64,000 bases of DNA from Pseudomonas sp. Irchel s3h14 (GTDB lineage: Bacteria; Pseudomonadota; Gammaproteobacteria; Pseudomonadales; Pseudomonadaceae), in NCBI RefSeq assembly GCF_900187425.1, contig NZ_FYDJ01000008.1:211341-275340 (forward strand), given 5' to 3'. The notes below the pieces were generated by a model. That model was not told where the DNA came from. It was given only the letters and a program-made list of their open reading frames with translations, and did not search any database. Positions 33,133-42,059 of the stretch are shown one piece after another. Position numbers and translations under genes: made by a program. Every line of letters begins with the position of its first letter. Position 1 is the first letter of the stretch.

Positions 33133-35909
33133 GTACCAACATTCATCATCACACCCCGACACTGAACGTCGTCGACGGCCGTGGCTTTCAGGTTCGCGAA
33201 GTCACCTACCTGTGCAATGAATCCATCGCACAACCTCAGGCCCGTATTGCTCGTTACGTACATGAAATCAATGGTCAGGTCGTTGAGCAACGCAGCAGCG
33301 CCAGCGTAATAACCGCTGATTCAAAGCAGCTCAGCAGTCTGTCGGGGGCTTTGTTACTGACCCAAAGCATAGATGCAGGCTGGCGCCTGACCTTCTTCGG
33401 CGAAGCCGGTCAGGCGGCGGAAAAATGGGACTCTCGCGGTAACCATTGGCAAATGCACCATGACAATCAGTTGCGCCCGACGGTGATTTACGAAGAGCCC
33501 GACGGAAAAAACCGCCAGGCCATCGAACGTTTTACTTATGCAGACAACTCAACCGACTATGCAAAAACGAACCAGTGCGGTCGGTTGATTCGCCATGATG
33601 ATCCGGCAGGCAAACTGCTTTTATCCGAGTATGACCTGACGGGAAAGTTGCTCAGCGAAACGCGACACTTTCTGAAAGATCAACAAACACCGGACTGGCC
33701 GGAAGAACTCGGCAAACGTGATGGGTTGCTAGAAAACGATACCGAGTACACCACCGACTGGCAGTACGCACCCACTGGCGAGATCCTCGAACAAGAAGAT
33801 GCCAAAGGGCATACGCAACGTTTCTGGTTCGATGTCGCCGGACAGCTCAAAAAAGTGACCCTGCAACTCGATGATGCCACCGAACACAGGCTGATTCTCG
33901 ATCAGGTCAGGTACAACGCCCAGGGTCAGATCGAATCGCAGACCCTGGGAGGAAAGATCACCAGTGCAGCGGTTTACACGCCTGAAAATGGCCGCATGAA
34001 CCAACTGAAAACATCGCGAGAAGGAAGGGCTCTCCAAGAGCGGCACTACGCCTATGACGCTGTCGGCAATGTGTTGAACGTCAAGGACCACACCAAATCC
34101 GAACAGCACTACGCCAACCAACGCATAGAGCCGATCAGCACTTATGTCTACGACAGCCTCTATCAGTTGACCCAGGCTTCGGGTCGTGAAGAGCAGGGAG
34201 CCCGCATTCACGCACCGCTCCCCGATTGGTTGTCGAGTCCGGGTGACCGGAGCCGGCTACTCAACTTCACTCAGCGTTACACCTATGATGAGCGCGCAAA
34301 TCTGATCAAGCTGCAACATCAGCGCGCGGGAAATAATTACACCCGTGAGATGAGCATCGCCCCTGACAGCAATCGCGGGCTGTTATGGACAACGGGCGAT
34401 CCGATACCCGACTTTGCACAGAGCTTCGACACCAACGGCAATCTACAACTGCTGCACGCCGGGCAACCTATGGAGTGGAACGCACGCAACCAATTACAAC
34501 GCGTGACACTGGTCGAACGCACAGAGCAAGCAGCGGATACGGAAAGCTACCTCTACGACGGCAACGGTCAGCGCGTTCGCAAACGACAAACCCAAAAGGC
34601 ACACGCGCTCCTCCGCAGCAATGACGTCACCTATTTGCCGGGCCTGGAAATCCGTGAAAGCACTGCGCAGACACTCGATGTCATCACTGTGCAAGCAGGG
34701 CGCTGCAGTGTGCGTTGTCTGCATTGGAGCCTGGGAGCTCCCTCGGCTATCACGAATGACGCTTTGCGTTACAGCTTCGATGACCACCTGGGCTCCAATA
34801 CAATGGAGCTGGACGCTGAAGGCAGCCTGATCAGCGAGGAAGGTTATTACCCCTATGGCGGCACGGCCTGGAGGGCTGCCCGTACAGTACTGGAAGCGAA
34901 GTACAAAACCATTCGCTACTCAGGCAAGGAGCGCGATGCCAGTGGGTTGTATTACTACGGCCAACGGTATTACGCGCCATGGTTACAGCGTTGGGTCAGC
35001 CCGGACCCAATGGGGACGGCTGACGGGTTGAATCTGTATTGCATGGTGGGGAACAACCCGGTGAGATTTGTCGATACTCAAGGGCTGGTGCGCGCTGATT
35101 TGGCAGATGTGCCAGTGGTTCAGAGCTACTACAACCAGTTTTCGGTGAAAACCGTTTCGATGACCGATGCCCCAAGACAATTTGCAGAAGCAAAAACAGC
35201 GGAACTGACCGCGCGGCAAACTCAATTTCCCAATCGAACGAACCCTCTGACACCCAGAGAAATCGCCGGGATCGAAGTCGCTAATCCAACGTTCAAAACT
35301 TACTCAAAAAACAAACTGAATGAGTACACCGCACACGCAGCGGTCACTACGGTGGATGGTCGCTTTTCGTCCTGGGAGCATTTCAACTTCCCTGAACATC
35401 TGGGCGGCAGCCCCTATCCTGGGGTTGTCATGTATCGAAACCCCTTCCCTTCATCTACCGGCCCAGCCGATTTGGGTATCTTTGAAGTCACCCAACCAGA
35501 GACTTACATGGCTCAGGTTGAACGAGATTATGCCAATCAGCATGACGTAGCCCTCCACCCGACACTGGCTCGGGAGATTCGCGACCATCTGGGAAACTCC
35601 GGACATTTGTTCCCCATCAAGTCGGGTACTCCCGGACGTCATGCCGAAGTCCGGAGCAGGAACGCTTTGCTCAATAGTCCATCGAGCGCCAGCGTTCTGC
35701 CTGAAAACATATTTGTGATGACACAACGTCTGAAGGGTGTTGCCGATACTCAGCAAGCGACCGATTTCCCCACATGCATGAACTGTAATGTCTTGATCCC
35801 TAGGGACATCAACATTCCCACCGGGCGACTCGATCCCATCGATTACTCAGCACATTTACAATCGATGCATTCATTCAGAGCCCAATACTCACGGAGCCCC
35901 AACCCGTAG
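33129..35909 (+). CDS. Tc toxin subunit C: RHS cocoon with C-terminal deaminase-like toxin, 926 aa
   Basis: GGAGG at 33118-33122 and an ATGA overlap couple it to TcB. Residues 1 to ~650 are RHS/YD-repeat sequence ending in the conserved core: DHLGSNTMELDAEG (from 552), RYSGKERDASGLYYYGQRYY, and DPMGTADGLNLY (from 626), the autoproteolytic region that frees the toxin. After GL (652-653) the variable tail (654-926) carries GRHAEVRSRNALL (H838-A-E840) and, 40 residues on, FPTCMNCNVL (C883, C886). HAE plus CxxC is the zinc-site signature of the deaminase superfamily, close to YwqJ-type toxin deaminases. The effector would be delivered into target cells through the TcA channel. The nucleic acid or nucleotide target is unknown. 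Confidence 0.88.
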   Translation: MSTNIHHHTPTLNVVDGRGFQVREVTYLCNESIAQPQARIARYVHEINGQVVEQRSSASVITADSKQLSSLSGALLLTQSIDAGWRLTFFGEAGQAAEKWDSRGNHWQMHHDNQLRPTVIYEEPDGKNRQAIERFTYADNSTDYAKTNQCGRLIRHDDPAGKLLLSEYDLTGKLLSETRHFLKDQQTPDWPEELGKRDGLLENDTEYTTDWQYAPTGEILEQEDAKGHTQRFWFDVAGQLKKVTLQLDDATEHRLILDQVRYNAQGQIESQTLGGKITSAAVYTPENGRMNQLKTSREGRALQERHYAYDAVGNVLNVKDHTKSEQHYANQRIEPISTYVYDSLYQLTQASGREEQGARIHAPLPDWLSSPGDRSRLLNFTQRYTYDERANLIKLQHQRAGNNYTREMSIAPDSNRGLLWTTGDPIPDFAQSFDTNGNLQLLHAGQPMEWNARNQLQRVTLVERTEQAADTESYLYDGNGQRVRKRQTQKAHALLRSNDVTYLPGLEIRESTAQTLDVITVQAGRCSVRCLHWSLGAPSAITNDALRYSFDDHLGSNTMELDAEGSLISEEGYYPYGGTAWRAARTVLEAKYKTIRYSGKERDASGLYYYGQRYYAPWLQRWVSPDPMGTADGLNLYCMVGNNPVRFVDTQGLVRADLADVPVVQSYYNQFSVKTVSMTDAPRQFAEAKTAELTARQTQFPNRTNPLTPREIAGIEVANPTFKTYSKNKLNEYTAHAAVTTVDGRFSSWEHFNFPEHLGGSPYPGVVMYRNPFPSSTGPADLGIFEVTQPETYMAQVERDYANQHDVALHPTLAREIRDHLGNSGHLFPIKSGTPGRHAEVRSRNALLNSPSSASVLPENIFVMTQRLKGVADTQQATDFPTCMNCNVLIPRDINIPTGRLDPIDYSAHLQSMHSFRAQYSRSPNP

Positions 35910-35921
35910 CGGGTATGTACT

Positions 35922-36290
35922 TCACACACAGATCGCATTGGTAAACACCAACCGATTGCCGAACGGATCGCTGATGGTCATGTCCTGGCTACCCCAGGGC
36001 ATTGCCTGTATCTGTGGGTGCGAAAACTTATATTCCTTCGCCAACAATTGTTGCTGAAAGGCCTCAAGCTCATCGGTCTCGATCCGCAACGCCGAGCCTG
36101 GTGTGCTGTCGCCGTGATGTTCGGACAGATGCAGCACGCACTCACCACGGGAAACTTGCAGGTACAACGGAAAGTTAGGCTCGAAACGATGCTGCCAGTC
36201 GATCTTGAAACCCAGGAAGTCGACGTAGAACTCCACGGCCTTGATTTCATCGAAAATCCGCAGGATCGGGGTGGTTTTGCCGAAGCTCAT
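35922..36290 (-). CDS. Glyoxalase/bleomycin-resistance superfamily protein, 122 aa
   Basis: The vicinal-oxygen-chelate fold is visible as two beta-alpha repeats: TPILRIFDEIKAVEFYVDFLGFKIDWQH with YLQVSRGECVLHLSEHHGDS, then TDELEAFQQQLLAK with MTISDPFGNRLVF. The DPFGNRL end is the typical closing strand. Length and layout match small bleomycin-binding-like proteins, but no substrate can be stated. It stands convergent to the Tc operon with 12 bases between the stops. Confidence 0.85.
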   Translation of the reverse strand: MSFGKTTPILRIFDEIKAVEFYVDFLGFKIDWQHRFEPNFPLYLQVSRGECVLHLSEHHGDSTPGSALRIETDELEAFQQQLLAKEYKFSHPQIQAMPWGSQDMTISDPFGNRLVFTNAICV

Positions 36291-36410
36291 GGAGTTGCTC
36301 CCAGACTGATAAGGCCCAGAGTGTAGCTGGGCGAGATGTCAGCGCTTCGGCTTGGCGATGGCTTTCTTTAGTCTCAATGTGCCATCACTGCGACGCAGCA
36401 CTCGGAATGT

Positions 36411-37868
36411 TTACTGGAATCCGTCACGCAAGTCCCCTTGCCGCGCCAGAAACCGCCCTTCCCTTCTTCCATTTGCCTGGCCTTCGCTGTAACTCAAGAC
36501 ACCGTTGACCCAAACCCCATCGATACCTTCCGCCGCTCGTTGCGGATCATTGAAATCCGCCACGTCGCGAATCGTCACAGGATTGAACAACACCAGATCC
36601 GCCCAATGCCCTTCACGGATTTCGCCACGTTCCTTCAAGCCAAATCGCGCCGCCGACAATCCGGTCATCTTGTGCACGGCGGTGTGCAGCGGAAACAGTC
36701 CCACGTCGCGACTGAAATGTCCGAGCACGCGTGGGAATGCGCCCCACAAGCGGGGATGCGGAAACGGGTCTTCCGGCAAGCCGTCAGAGCCAACCATCGA
36801 CAGCGGATGGGCGAGGATTCTTCGTACATCCGACTCATCCATCCCGTAATACACCGCGCCGGCCGGTTGCAGGCGTTGGGCAGCATCAAGTAGCGGCACG
36901 CCCCACTCGGCGGCGATGTCCATCAGGTCACGGCCACCCACCTCAGGGTGCGGTGTCGACCAGGTGATGGTGATGCGATGAGCGTCGGTGACTTGCTTGA
37001 GGTCCAGCGTCGATGAACTCGCCGCGTAGGGATAACAATCGCAGCCCACCGGGTGGGTTTTCGCCGCGTGTTCGAGGGACGCCAACAGTTGCGGACTGCG
37101 CCCCCAGTTACCGGCGCCTGCACATTTGAGGTGGGAAATAATCACCGGTGTTTTCGCATGACGGCCGATCTGGAATGCCTCGTCCATGGCCTCCAGCACC
37201 GGCTCGAATTCGCTGCGCAAATGGGTGGTGTAGACCGCGCCGAACGCGGTTAGCTCTTCGGTCAGTTGCATCACTTCATCGGTGGAAGCCGAGAACGCGT
37301 TGGCGTAGGCAAGTCCCGTGGATAAGCCCAAGGCACCGGCCTCAAGACTGTCGCGCAATTGCTCGCGCATCGCGGTGATTTCGTCCGGCGTGGCAGTACG
37401 AAACAGATCGTCGAGGTGATTGCTGCGCAGCGCCGTGTGACCGACCAGTGCGGCCACGTTCAGCGTGGTATTCGCCGCTTCGACGGCGGCGCGGTAGTCG
37501 CTGAACTTCGGATAAACGAACGCTGCGGCGGTGCCGAGCAGGTTCATCGGGTCGGGAGGATCGCCGCGCAAACTCACCGGCGAAGCGCTGATCCCGCAGT
37601 TGCCGACAATCACTGTGGTCACGCCCTGGCTGAGCTTGGGCAGCATTTGCGGCTGGCGGATCACCACGGTGTCGTCGTGGGTGTGCACGTCGATGAAACC
37701 TGGCGCCAACACGCGGCCGGCGGCGTCGATTTCTTCGGTGGCGCTGGCATCGTGCAAGTCGCCGATGCGCTCGATGCGGCCGTTCAGAATCGCCACGTCG
37801 GCGGGATAACCGGGTGCGTTGCTGCCGTCGATAATCAGGGCGTTGCGAATCAGCGTGTCGTACATCAT
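36411..37868 (-). CDS. N-acyl-D-amino-acid deacylase (D-aminoacylase), 485 aa
   Basis: This amidohydrolase splits N-acyl-D-amino acids into a D-amino acid and a carboxylate. Marks are the N-terminal beta-sandwich (YDTLIRNALIIDGSNAPGYP), PGFIDVHTHDD (metal-binding H62, H64), GNCGISASPVSLRG, GLSTGLAYA, YTTHLRSE and VIISHLKC, and the C-terminal LHTAVHKMTGLSAARFGLKERG and GHWADLVLFNP. The ATG at 37868 lies one base after the RpiR stop, with GGGAG upstream, so it is translationally linked to the regulator. A second ATG at 37865 is also possible. Longer readings upstream are unsupported. The operon also contains a GntP-family permease. Confidence 0.92.
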   Translation of the reverse strand: MMYDTLIRNALIIDGSNAPGYPADVAILNGRIERIGDLHDASATEEIDAAGRVLAPGFIDVHTHDDTVVIRQPQMLPKLSQGVTTVIVGNCGISASPVSLRGDPPDPMNLLGTAAAFVYPKFSDYRAAVEAANTTLNVAALVGHTALRSNHLDDLFRTATPDEITAMREQLRDSLEAGALGLSTGLAYANAFSASTDEVMQLTEELTAFGAVYTTHLRSEFEPVLEAMDEAFQIGRHAKTPVIISHLKCAGAGNWGRSPQLLASLEHAAKTHPVGCDCYPYAASSSTLDLKQVTDAHRITITWSTPHPEVGGRDLMDIAAEWGVPLLDAAQRLQPAGAVYYGMDESDVRRILAHPLSMVGSDGLPEDPFPHPRLWGAFPRVLGHFSRDVGLFPLHTAVHKMTGLSAARFGLKERGEIREGHWADLVLFNPVTIRDVADFNDPQRAAEGIDGVWVNGVLSYSEGQANGRREGRFLARQGDLRDGFQ

Positions 37869-37869
37869 G

Positions 37870-38730
37870 TCAGTCTCCCAGCGGCAAGTGATCGTCGCCG
37901 CCGCGGTAATCGTCGAGGGCGAGTTTGATCCGCCGCAGACGCTCTTGATTGTCTTCAGGATTGGCCAGCGCCAGCTCGGTAGCGAGTACGTCGATGGCCA
38001 GCAACATGCCGTAGCGCGCCGCCGTGGGTTTGTAGATAAAGGAGGTTTCGACGCCTTGCAGCGGCAGCAGCACATCAGCCAATTGCGCCAGCGGCGAGTC
38101 GGCCCGGGTGATGGCGAGAATTCGTGCGCCATAGCTGCGCGCCAACTCGACGGCCTCGAGCAGTTCTGGGGTGATGCCGGTCAGCGAGCAGGCAATGATT
38201 GCGCGCTCGGCATCGAGGCTGGCGGCGGTAACGCGCATCATCACCGGATCGTGGCACACCGCAATCGGGTAGCCGAACCGCACCAGCCGCACTTGCAGTT
38301 CATCGCTGCACAAGGTCGAGCAACCGCCCATGCCAAAGGCGTGAATCATCCGCGCCTTGCCCAGTAGTTTCACCGCGTCGGCGAAACGCGATTCGTCGAA
38401 GGCCGACAGATGCTGGCGCAAGGTCGACTCGATATCGCTAACGATCTGCCCGTAAAACGCCGACTGCTCGGGCGTGCCCGCCGGGTCGAGGAACCGACTG
38501 CCGACGCCGCTGGCCTGGGCCAGTTGCAGGCGCAGATCGCGCAAGTCGCGGCAGCCGACCGTACGAGCAAAACGCGAGAGCGTGGCGGTGCTGACTTCCG
38601 CTCTCAGCGCCAGTTCATCGAGGCTGGCTGCAGAGGCAAATCCTACGTCGTCGAGCATCAGCCGCGCGATGCGTCCTTCGCCGGCGCTGAAGGAATCCTG
38701 ACGGGCGCGGATCTGGTAGAGGATGTCCAT
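37870..38730 (-). CDS. MurR/RpiR-family transcriptional regulator, 286 aa
   Basis: Residues 1-77 are the RpiR helix-turn-helix (LDELALRAEVSTATLSRFAR). About 125-265 are a SIS sugar-isomerase fold (RMIHAFGMGGCSTLCSDEL, AIIACSLTGITPELLEAVEL). SIS domains usually bind phosphosugars, but RpiR proteins next to D-aminoacylases are common in Pseudomonas and may sense another ligand. It lies between the permease (15 bases upstream) and the deacylase (1 base downstream) on the same strand and probably controls the operon. Confidence 0.92.
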   Translation of the reverse strand: MDILYQIRARQDSFSAGEGRIARLMLDDVGFASAASLDELALRAEVSTATLSRFARTVGCRDLRDLRLQLAQASGVGSRFLDPAGTPEQSAFYGQIVSDIESTLRQHLSAFDESRFADAVKLLGKARMIHAFGMGGCSTLCSDELQVRLVRFGYPIAVCHDPVMMRVTAASLDAERAIIACSLTGITPELLEAVELARSYGARILAITRADSPLAQLADVLLPLQGVETSFIYKPTAARYGMLLAIDVLATELALANPEDNQERLRRIKLALDDYRGGDDHLPLGD

Positions 38731-38745
38731 GGCGGGCGGCTCCGG

Positions 38746-40095
38746 CTAAAGCAGATAAGAAAGGCCAACGGTCAGACCGAAGGCGACCACCGAGATAATG
38801 GTCTCGAGCACCGTCCAGGTCTTGAACGTCTGGGCGACGGTCATGTTGAAGTATTCCTTGATCAACCAGAAGCCGCCGTCATTGACGTGGGAAAAGATAA
38901 CCGACCCCGCGCCTGTCGCCAGCACCAACAGCTCCGGATGGGGATAACCCAGACCAATGGCCACCGGCGCGACGATGCCCGACGCGGTGGTCATGGCCAC
39001 GGTGGCAGAACCGGTGGCGATGCGCATCAGCGCAGCGAACAGCCAACCCATCAACAGCGGCGAAAGGTGGAATACCTGGGCCAGGCTGACGATCTGGTCG
39101 GTGACGCCAGCGTCCACCAGAATCCGGTTCAAGCCGCCGCCCGCGCCCACCAGCAAGGTGATGCTGGCGGTCGGTGCCAGGCATTCGTTGGTGAATTTGA
39201 GGATCGATTCACGGTTGAAGCCTTGGGCCAGACCGAGGGTCCAGAAACTCAGTAAAGTCGCCAGCAGCAAGGCAATTACCGAATTGCCGATGAACAACAG
39301 AAACTGATTGAAACCGCTGCCCGGCGTGGAAATCAGATTGGCCCAGCCACCGACCAGCATCAGCACCACCGGCAGCAGAATGGTCGCCATGGTGATGCCG
39401 AAACCCGGCAGGCTGTCACGCGGTTCACGCTCGAGGAACTGACGCTCCAGCGGGTTATCTTCCGGCAGTTGAATGCGCGGCACGATGAACTTGGCGTACA
39501 GGGGACCGGCGATGATCGCGGTCGGAATGCCGATCAGGATCGCGTAGAGCAAGGTCTGCCCCACCGAGGCCTGATAAGCCTGTACTGCCAGCATCGCCGC
39601 CGGGTGTGGCGGCACCAGCGCGTGGACCACCGAAAGCCCGGCGACCATCGGCAAACCGACCATCAGAATCGAAACGCCCACGCGCCGCGCCACGGTGAAA
39701 GCGATCGGCACCAGCAGTACAAAACCGACCTCGAAGAACAGCGGCAGTCCTACAAGGAAAGCGATGCAAACCATCGCCCAGTGCGCATTTTTCTCACCGA
39801 AGCTGTCGATCAACGTTCGCGCCATCTGCTCGGCACCGCCGGACTCGGCCATCATTTTGCCGAGCATCGTGCCCAGTGCGACCACCAGCGCGATATGGCC
39901 CAGCGTCTTGCCGACACCCGCCTCGTACGCCCCTACTACGCCCGACGGCGGCATCCCGGCCAGCAGCGCCAGACCAATGGACACCAGGGTGATGACAATG
40001 AACGGATTGAGTCGGTAGCGGGCGATCAGAACGATCAGCGCGATGATGGCGATGGCGGCGTAAACCAGCAGCCAATAGCCGAAGGACGGTGTCAT
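38746..40095 (-). CDS. GntP-family (gluconate:H+ symporter-like) permease, 449 aa
   Basis: The protein is almost all membrane segments, 12 or so, with family marks HIALVVALGTMLGKMMAESGGAEQMA, FLVGLPLFFEVGFVLLVPI, HPAAMLAVQAYQ, GGGLNRILVDAGVTD and ATGAGSVIFSHVNDGGFWLIKEY. GntP permeases take up gluconate and related acids with a proton. Here it leads an operon with an RpiR regulator and a D-aminoacylase, so N-acyl-D-amino acids or a D-amino acid-derived acid are possible substrates (inference). The upstream 311 bases hold one REP-type element and no gene. Confidence 0.9.
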   Translation of the reverse strand: MTPSFGYWLLVYAAIAIIALIVLIARYRLNPFIVITLVSIGLALLAGMPPSGVVGAYEAGVGKTLGHIALVVALGTMLGKMMAESGGAEQMARTLIDSFGEKNAHWAMVCIAFLVGLPLFFEVGFVLLVPIAFTVARRVGVSILMVGLPMVAGLSVVHALVPPHPAAMLAVQAYQASVGQTLLYAILIGIPTAIIAGPLYAKFIVPRIQLPEDNPLERQFLEREPRDSLPGFGITMATILLPVVLMLVGGWANLISTPGSGFNQFLLFIGNSVIALLLATLLSFWTLGLAQGFNRESILKFTNECLAPTASITLLVGAGGGLNRILVDAGVTDQIVSLAQVFHLSPLLMGWLFAALMRIATGSATVAMTTASGIVAPVAIGLGYPHPELLVLATGAGSVIFSHVNDGGFWLIKEYFNMTVAQTFKTWTVLETIISVVAFGLTVGLSYLL

Positions 40096-40272
40096 GCGGT
40101 ACTCCTCGAAAGGGTCACGTCGAATGGGTTGTGAAACTCATAAAACATTTCGAGGTGTGATTTTCAAACGAGGTGAAAGTAATTTTCGTGGAGGGATAAG
40201 GGTTGTCGTGCAGAGGTATGCGGGGTCGTGAGTTATGAAAATCGGACAGGGGAATTTTCATCGCCCTCACGC

Positions 40273-40384
40273 TGATCGTTCCCACGCTCCGCGTGGGAAT
40301 GCATCCTGTGACGCTCTGCGTCACGACTTGCGAAGGGACGCGGAGCGTCCCGGGCGGCATTCCCACGCGGAGCGTGGGAACGAT
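40273..40384. repeat. 112-bp REP-type palindromic element
   Basis: Ends are GATCGTTCCCACGC and GCGTGGGAACGATC, with inner inverted repeats around GTGACGC/GCGTCAC and GGACGC/GCGTCC. A second copy of identical length lies at 45923-46034. Such elements are common in fluorescent Pseudomonas intergenic DNA. Confidence 0.85.
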
Positions 40385-40406
40385 CGAATGCAGCCAGGAA
40401 TCAACT

Positions 40407-41852
40407 TCAGTCGTGACTCACGCGGGCGCGCTTGAGCAGTTTCTTGCAGCGTTCGGACAAGTGCAGCACCCGCAGGTGCTTGCCGGCCTTGGTGTAGCGC
40501 TCGCGTAAGGTCTTGAGCGCGGCGATGGCCGAGTAGTCGACGAAGCTCAAGTGGCGACAGTCGATCGTCACCACGGATGGGTCATTGGCAGGATCGAATT
40601 GGTTGAGAAAAGGCGCAGTCGAGGCGAAGAACAACGTGCCATGCAGAAGGTAAAGCTTACTGCCATCGGCTTCGAGGTGACTGTCGGCATAAAGCTCGCG
40701 GGCCTGCTGCCAGGCGAAGTTGAGCGCCGCAATGATGATCCCGCAGAGCACGGCGGTGGCCAGATCGGTGAACACCGTAATGACCGTTACCGCGATGATC
40801 ACCAACACGTCGTTCAGCGGCACCTTGTTCACTACCCGCAACGAGGCCCAGGCGAAGGTCTGCTGCGACACCACAAACATCACCCCGACCAATGCGGCCA
40901 GCGGGATACGCTCGATCAGCGGCGAGAGGAAGAGGATGAACAGCAAGATCATCACCCCGGCCACCACTCCGGACAGCCGACCGCGACCACCGGAACTGAG
41001 GTTGATCACCGTTTGGCCGATCATGGCGCAGCCGCCCATGCCGCCAAACACACCAGAGACCATGTTGGCCGCGCCCAGCGCCACGCATTCGCGATCCGGG
41101 TAGCCACGGCTCTCGGTGATCTCATCGGTGAGGTTCAGGGTCAGCAGGGTTTCCAGCAGACCGACCAACGCCATCAATATCGCGTAGGGCGCGATGATGC
41201 GCAGGGTTTCCAGGCTCCAGGGGATGTCTGGCAGCGCAAACGTCGGCAAGCCGCCGGCGATGTGCGCCATGTCACCCAAGGTGCGGGTCGGCAAGCCGAG
41301 CAGATAAACCGCCAGCCCAACACCCAGAATCGCCACCAGCGCCGGCGGCACGGCGCGCGTCAGGCGCGGCAGCAGGTAGACGATGACCATCGTGACAGCA
41401 ACCAGCCCCGACATCAGGTACAGCGGTGTGCCGCTGAGCCAAACGTCACCGCTCTTGAAGTGCTCCAGCTGAGCCAGGGCAATGATGATCGCCAGGCCGT
41501 TGACGAAGCCGAGCATCACCGGGTGCGGCACCATGCGCACCAGCTTGCCCAGTTTCAGCAACCCGAACGCCAGCATGATCAATCCACCCAGCAGCACGGT
41601 GGCCAGCAAGTACTGCACACCGTGCTGCACCACCAGCGCGACGATCACCACGGCCATCGACCCGGCGGCGCCGGACACCATGCCCGGCCGTCCGCCGAAA
41701 AGCGCTGTCAGGGTGCAAATGATGAAAGCACCGTAAAGCCCCATCAATGGATTGAGGTGAGCGACCAGTGCGAAGGCGATGCATTCGGGTAGAAGAGCGA
41801 AAGACGTGGTGAGCCCGGCCAGGGTATCGGCGCGCAGACGTTTGGGTTTCAT
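40407..41852 (-). CDS. SulP-family anion permease with STAS domain, 481 aa
   Basis: The first ~370 residues form the SulP membrane domain: RADTLAGLTTSFALLPECIAFALVA, GLYGAFIICTLTALFGG, GMVSGAAGSMAVV, HPVMLGFVNGLAIII and GGMGGCAMIGQTVINLSSGGRGRLSG. The C-terminal STAS domain (about 395-475) contains VVTIDCRHLSFVDYSAIAAL. SulP proteins carry sulfate, bicarbonate or other anions; the substrate cannot be set from sequence. The gene stands alone, with a REP element on each side. Confidence 0.9.
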   Translation of the reverse strand: MKPKRLRADTLAGLTTSFALLPECIAFALVAHLNPLMGLYGAFIICTLTALFGGRPGMVSGAAGSMAVVIVALVVQHGVQYLLATVLLGGLIMLAFGLLKLGKLVRMVPHPVMLGFVNGLAIIIALAQLEHFKSGDVWLSGTPLYLMSGLVAVTMVIVYLLPRLTRAVPPALVAILGVGLAVYLLGLPTRTLGDMAHIAGGLPTFALPDIPWSLETLRIIAPYAILMALVGLLETLLTLNLTDEITESRGYPDRECVALGAANMVSGVFGGMGGCAMIGQTVINLSSGGRGRLSGVVAGVMILLFILFLSPLIERIPLAALVGVMFVVSQQTFAWASLRVVNKVPLNDVLVIIAVTVITVFTDLATAVLCGIIIAALNFAWQQARELYADSHLEADGSKLYLLHGTLFFASTAPFLNQFDPANDPSVVTIDCRHLSFVDYSAIAALKTLRERYTKAGKHLRVLHLSERCKKLLKRARVSHD

Positions 41853-41938
41853 GGCTTACCTAAAATACAGGCGGGAAAAGAGGGAGCGGATGTTACGGAA
41901 TTGAGGGCGGCACGGCCAGTTGTTGGGCTGCTGAAAAC

Positions 41939-42037
41939 GCCTTCGCGAGCAAGCCCGCTCCCACACTCGACCTGTGGCAACCCACAATGATGAGTTCGAC
42001 ACAGGGCTAATGTGGGAGCGGGCTTGCTCGCGAAGGC
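41939..42037. repeat. Inverted pair of REP sequences
   Basis: GCCTTCGCGAGCAAGCCCGC and its inverse (GCGGGCTTGCTCGCGAAGGC) face each other around ~50 bases. This is the widespread Pseudomonas REP word ending in TGTGGGAGCG. It separates the SulP and epimerase genes. Confidence 0.9.
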
Positions 42038-42059
42038 AGCGACTCGGTTTACAGCGAAC

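Noticed and set aside
36411..38132. Longer N-terminus of the D-aminoacylase
   Set aside because: The first 88 codons overlap the RpiR gene in another frame and read as Cys/Arg/Pro-rich noise.
40551..41792. Open frame of 413 codons opposite the SulP gene
   Set aside because: The His/Gln/Arg-rich product is typical of antisense reading of a membrane protein gene.
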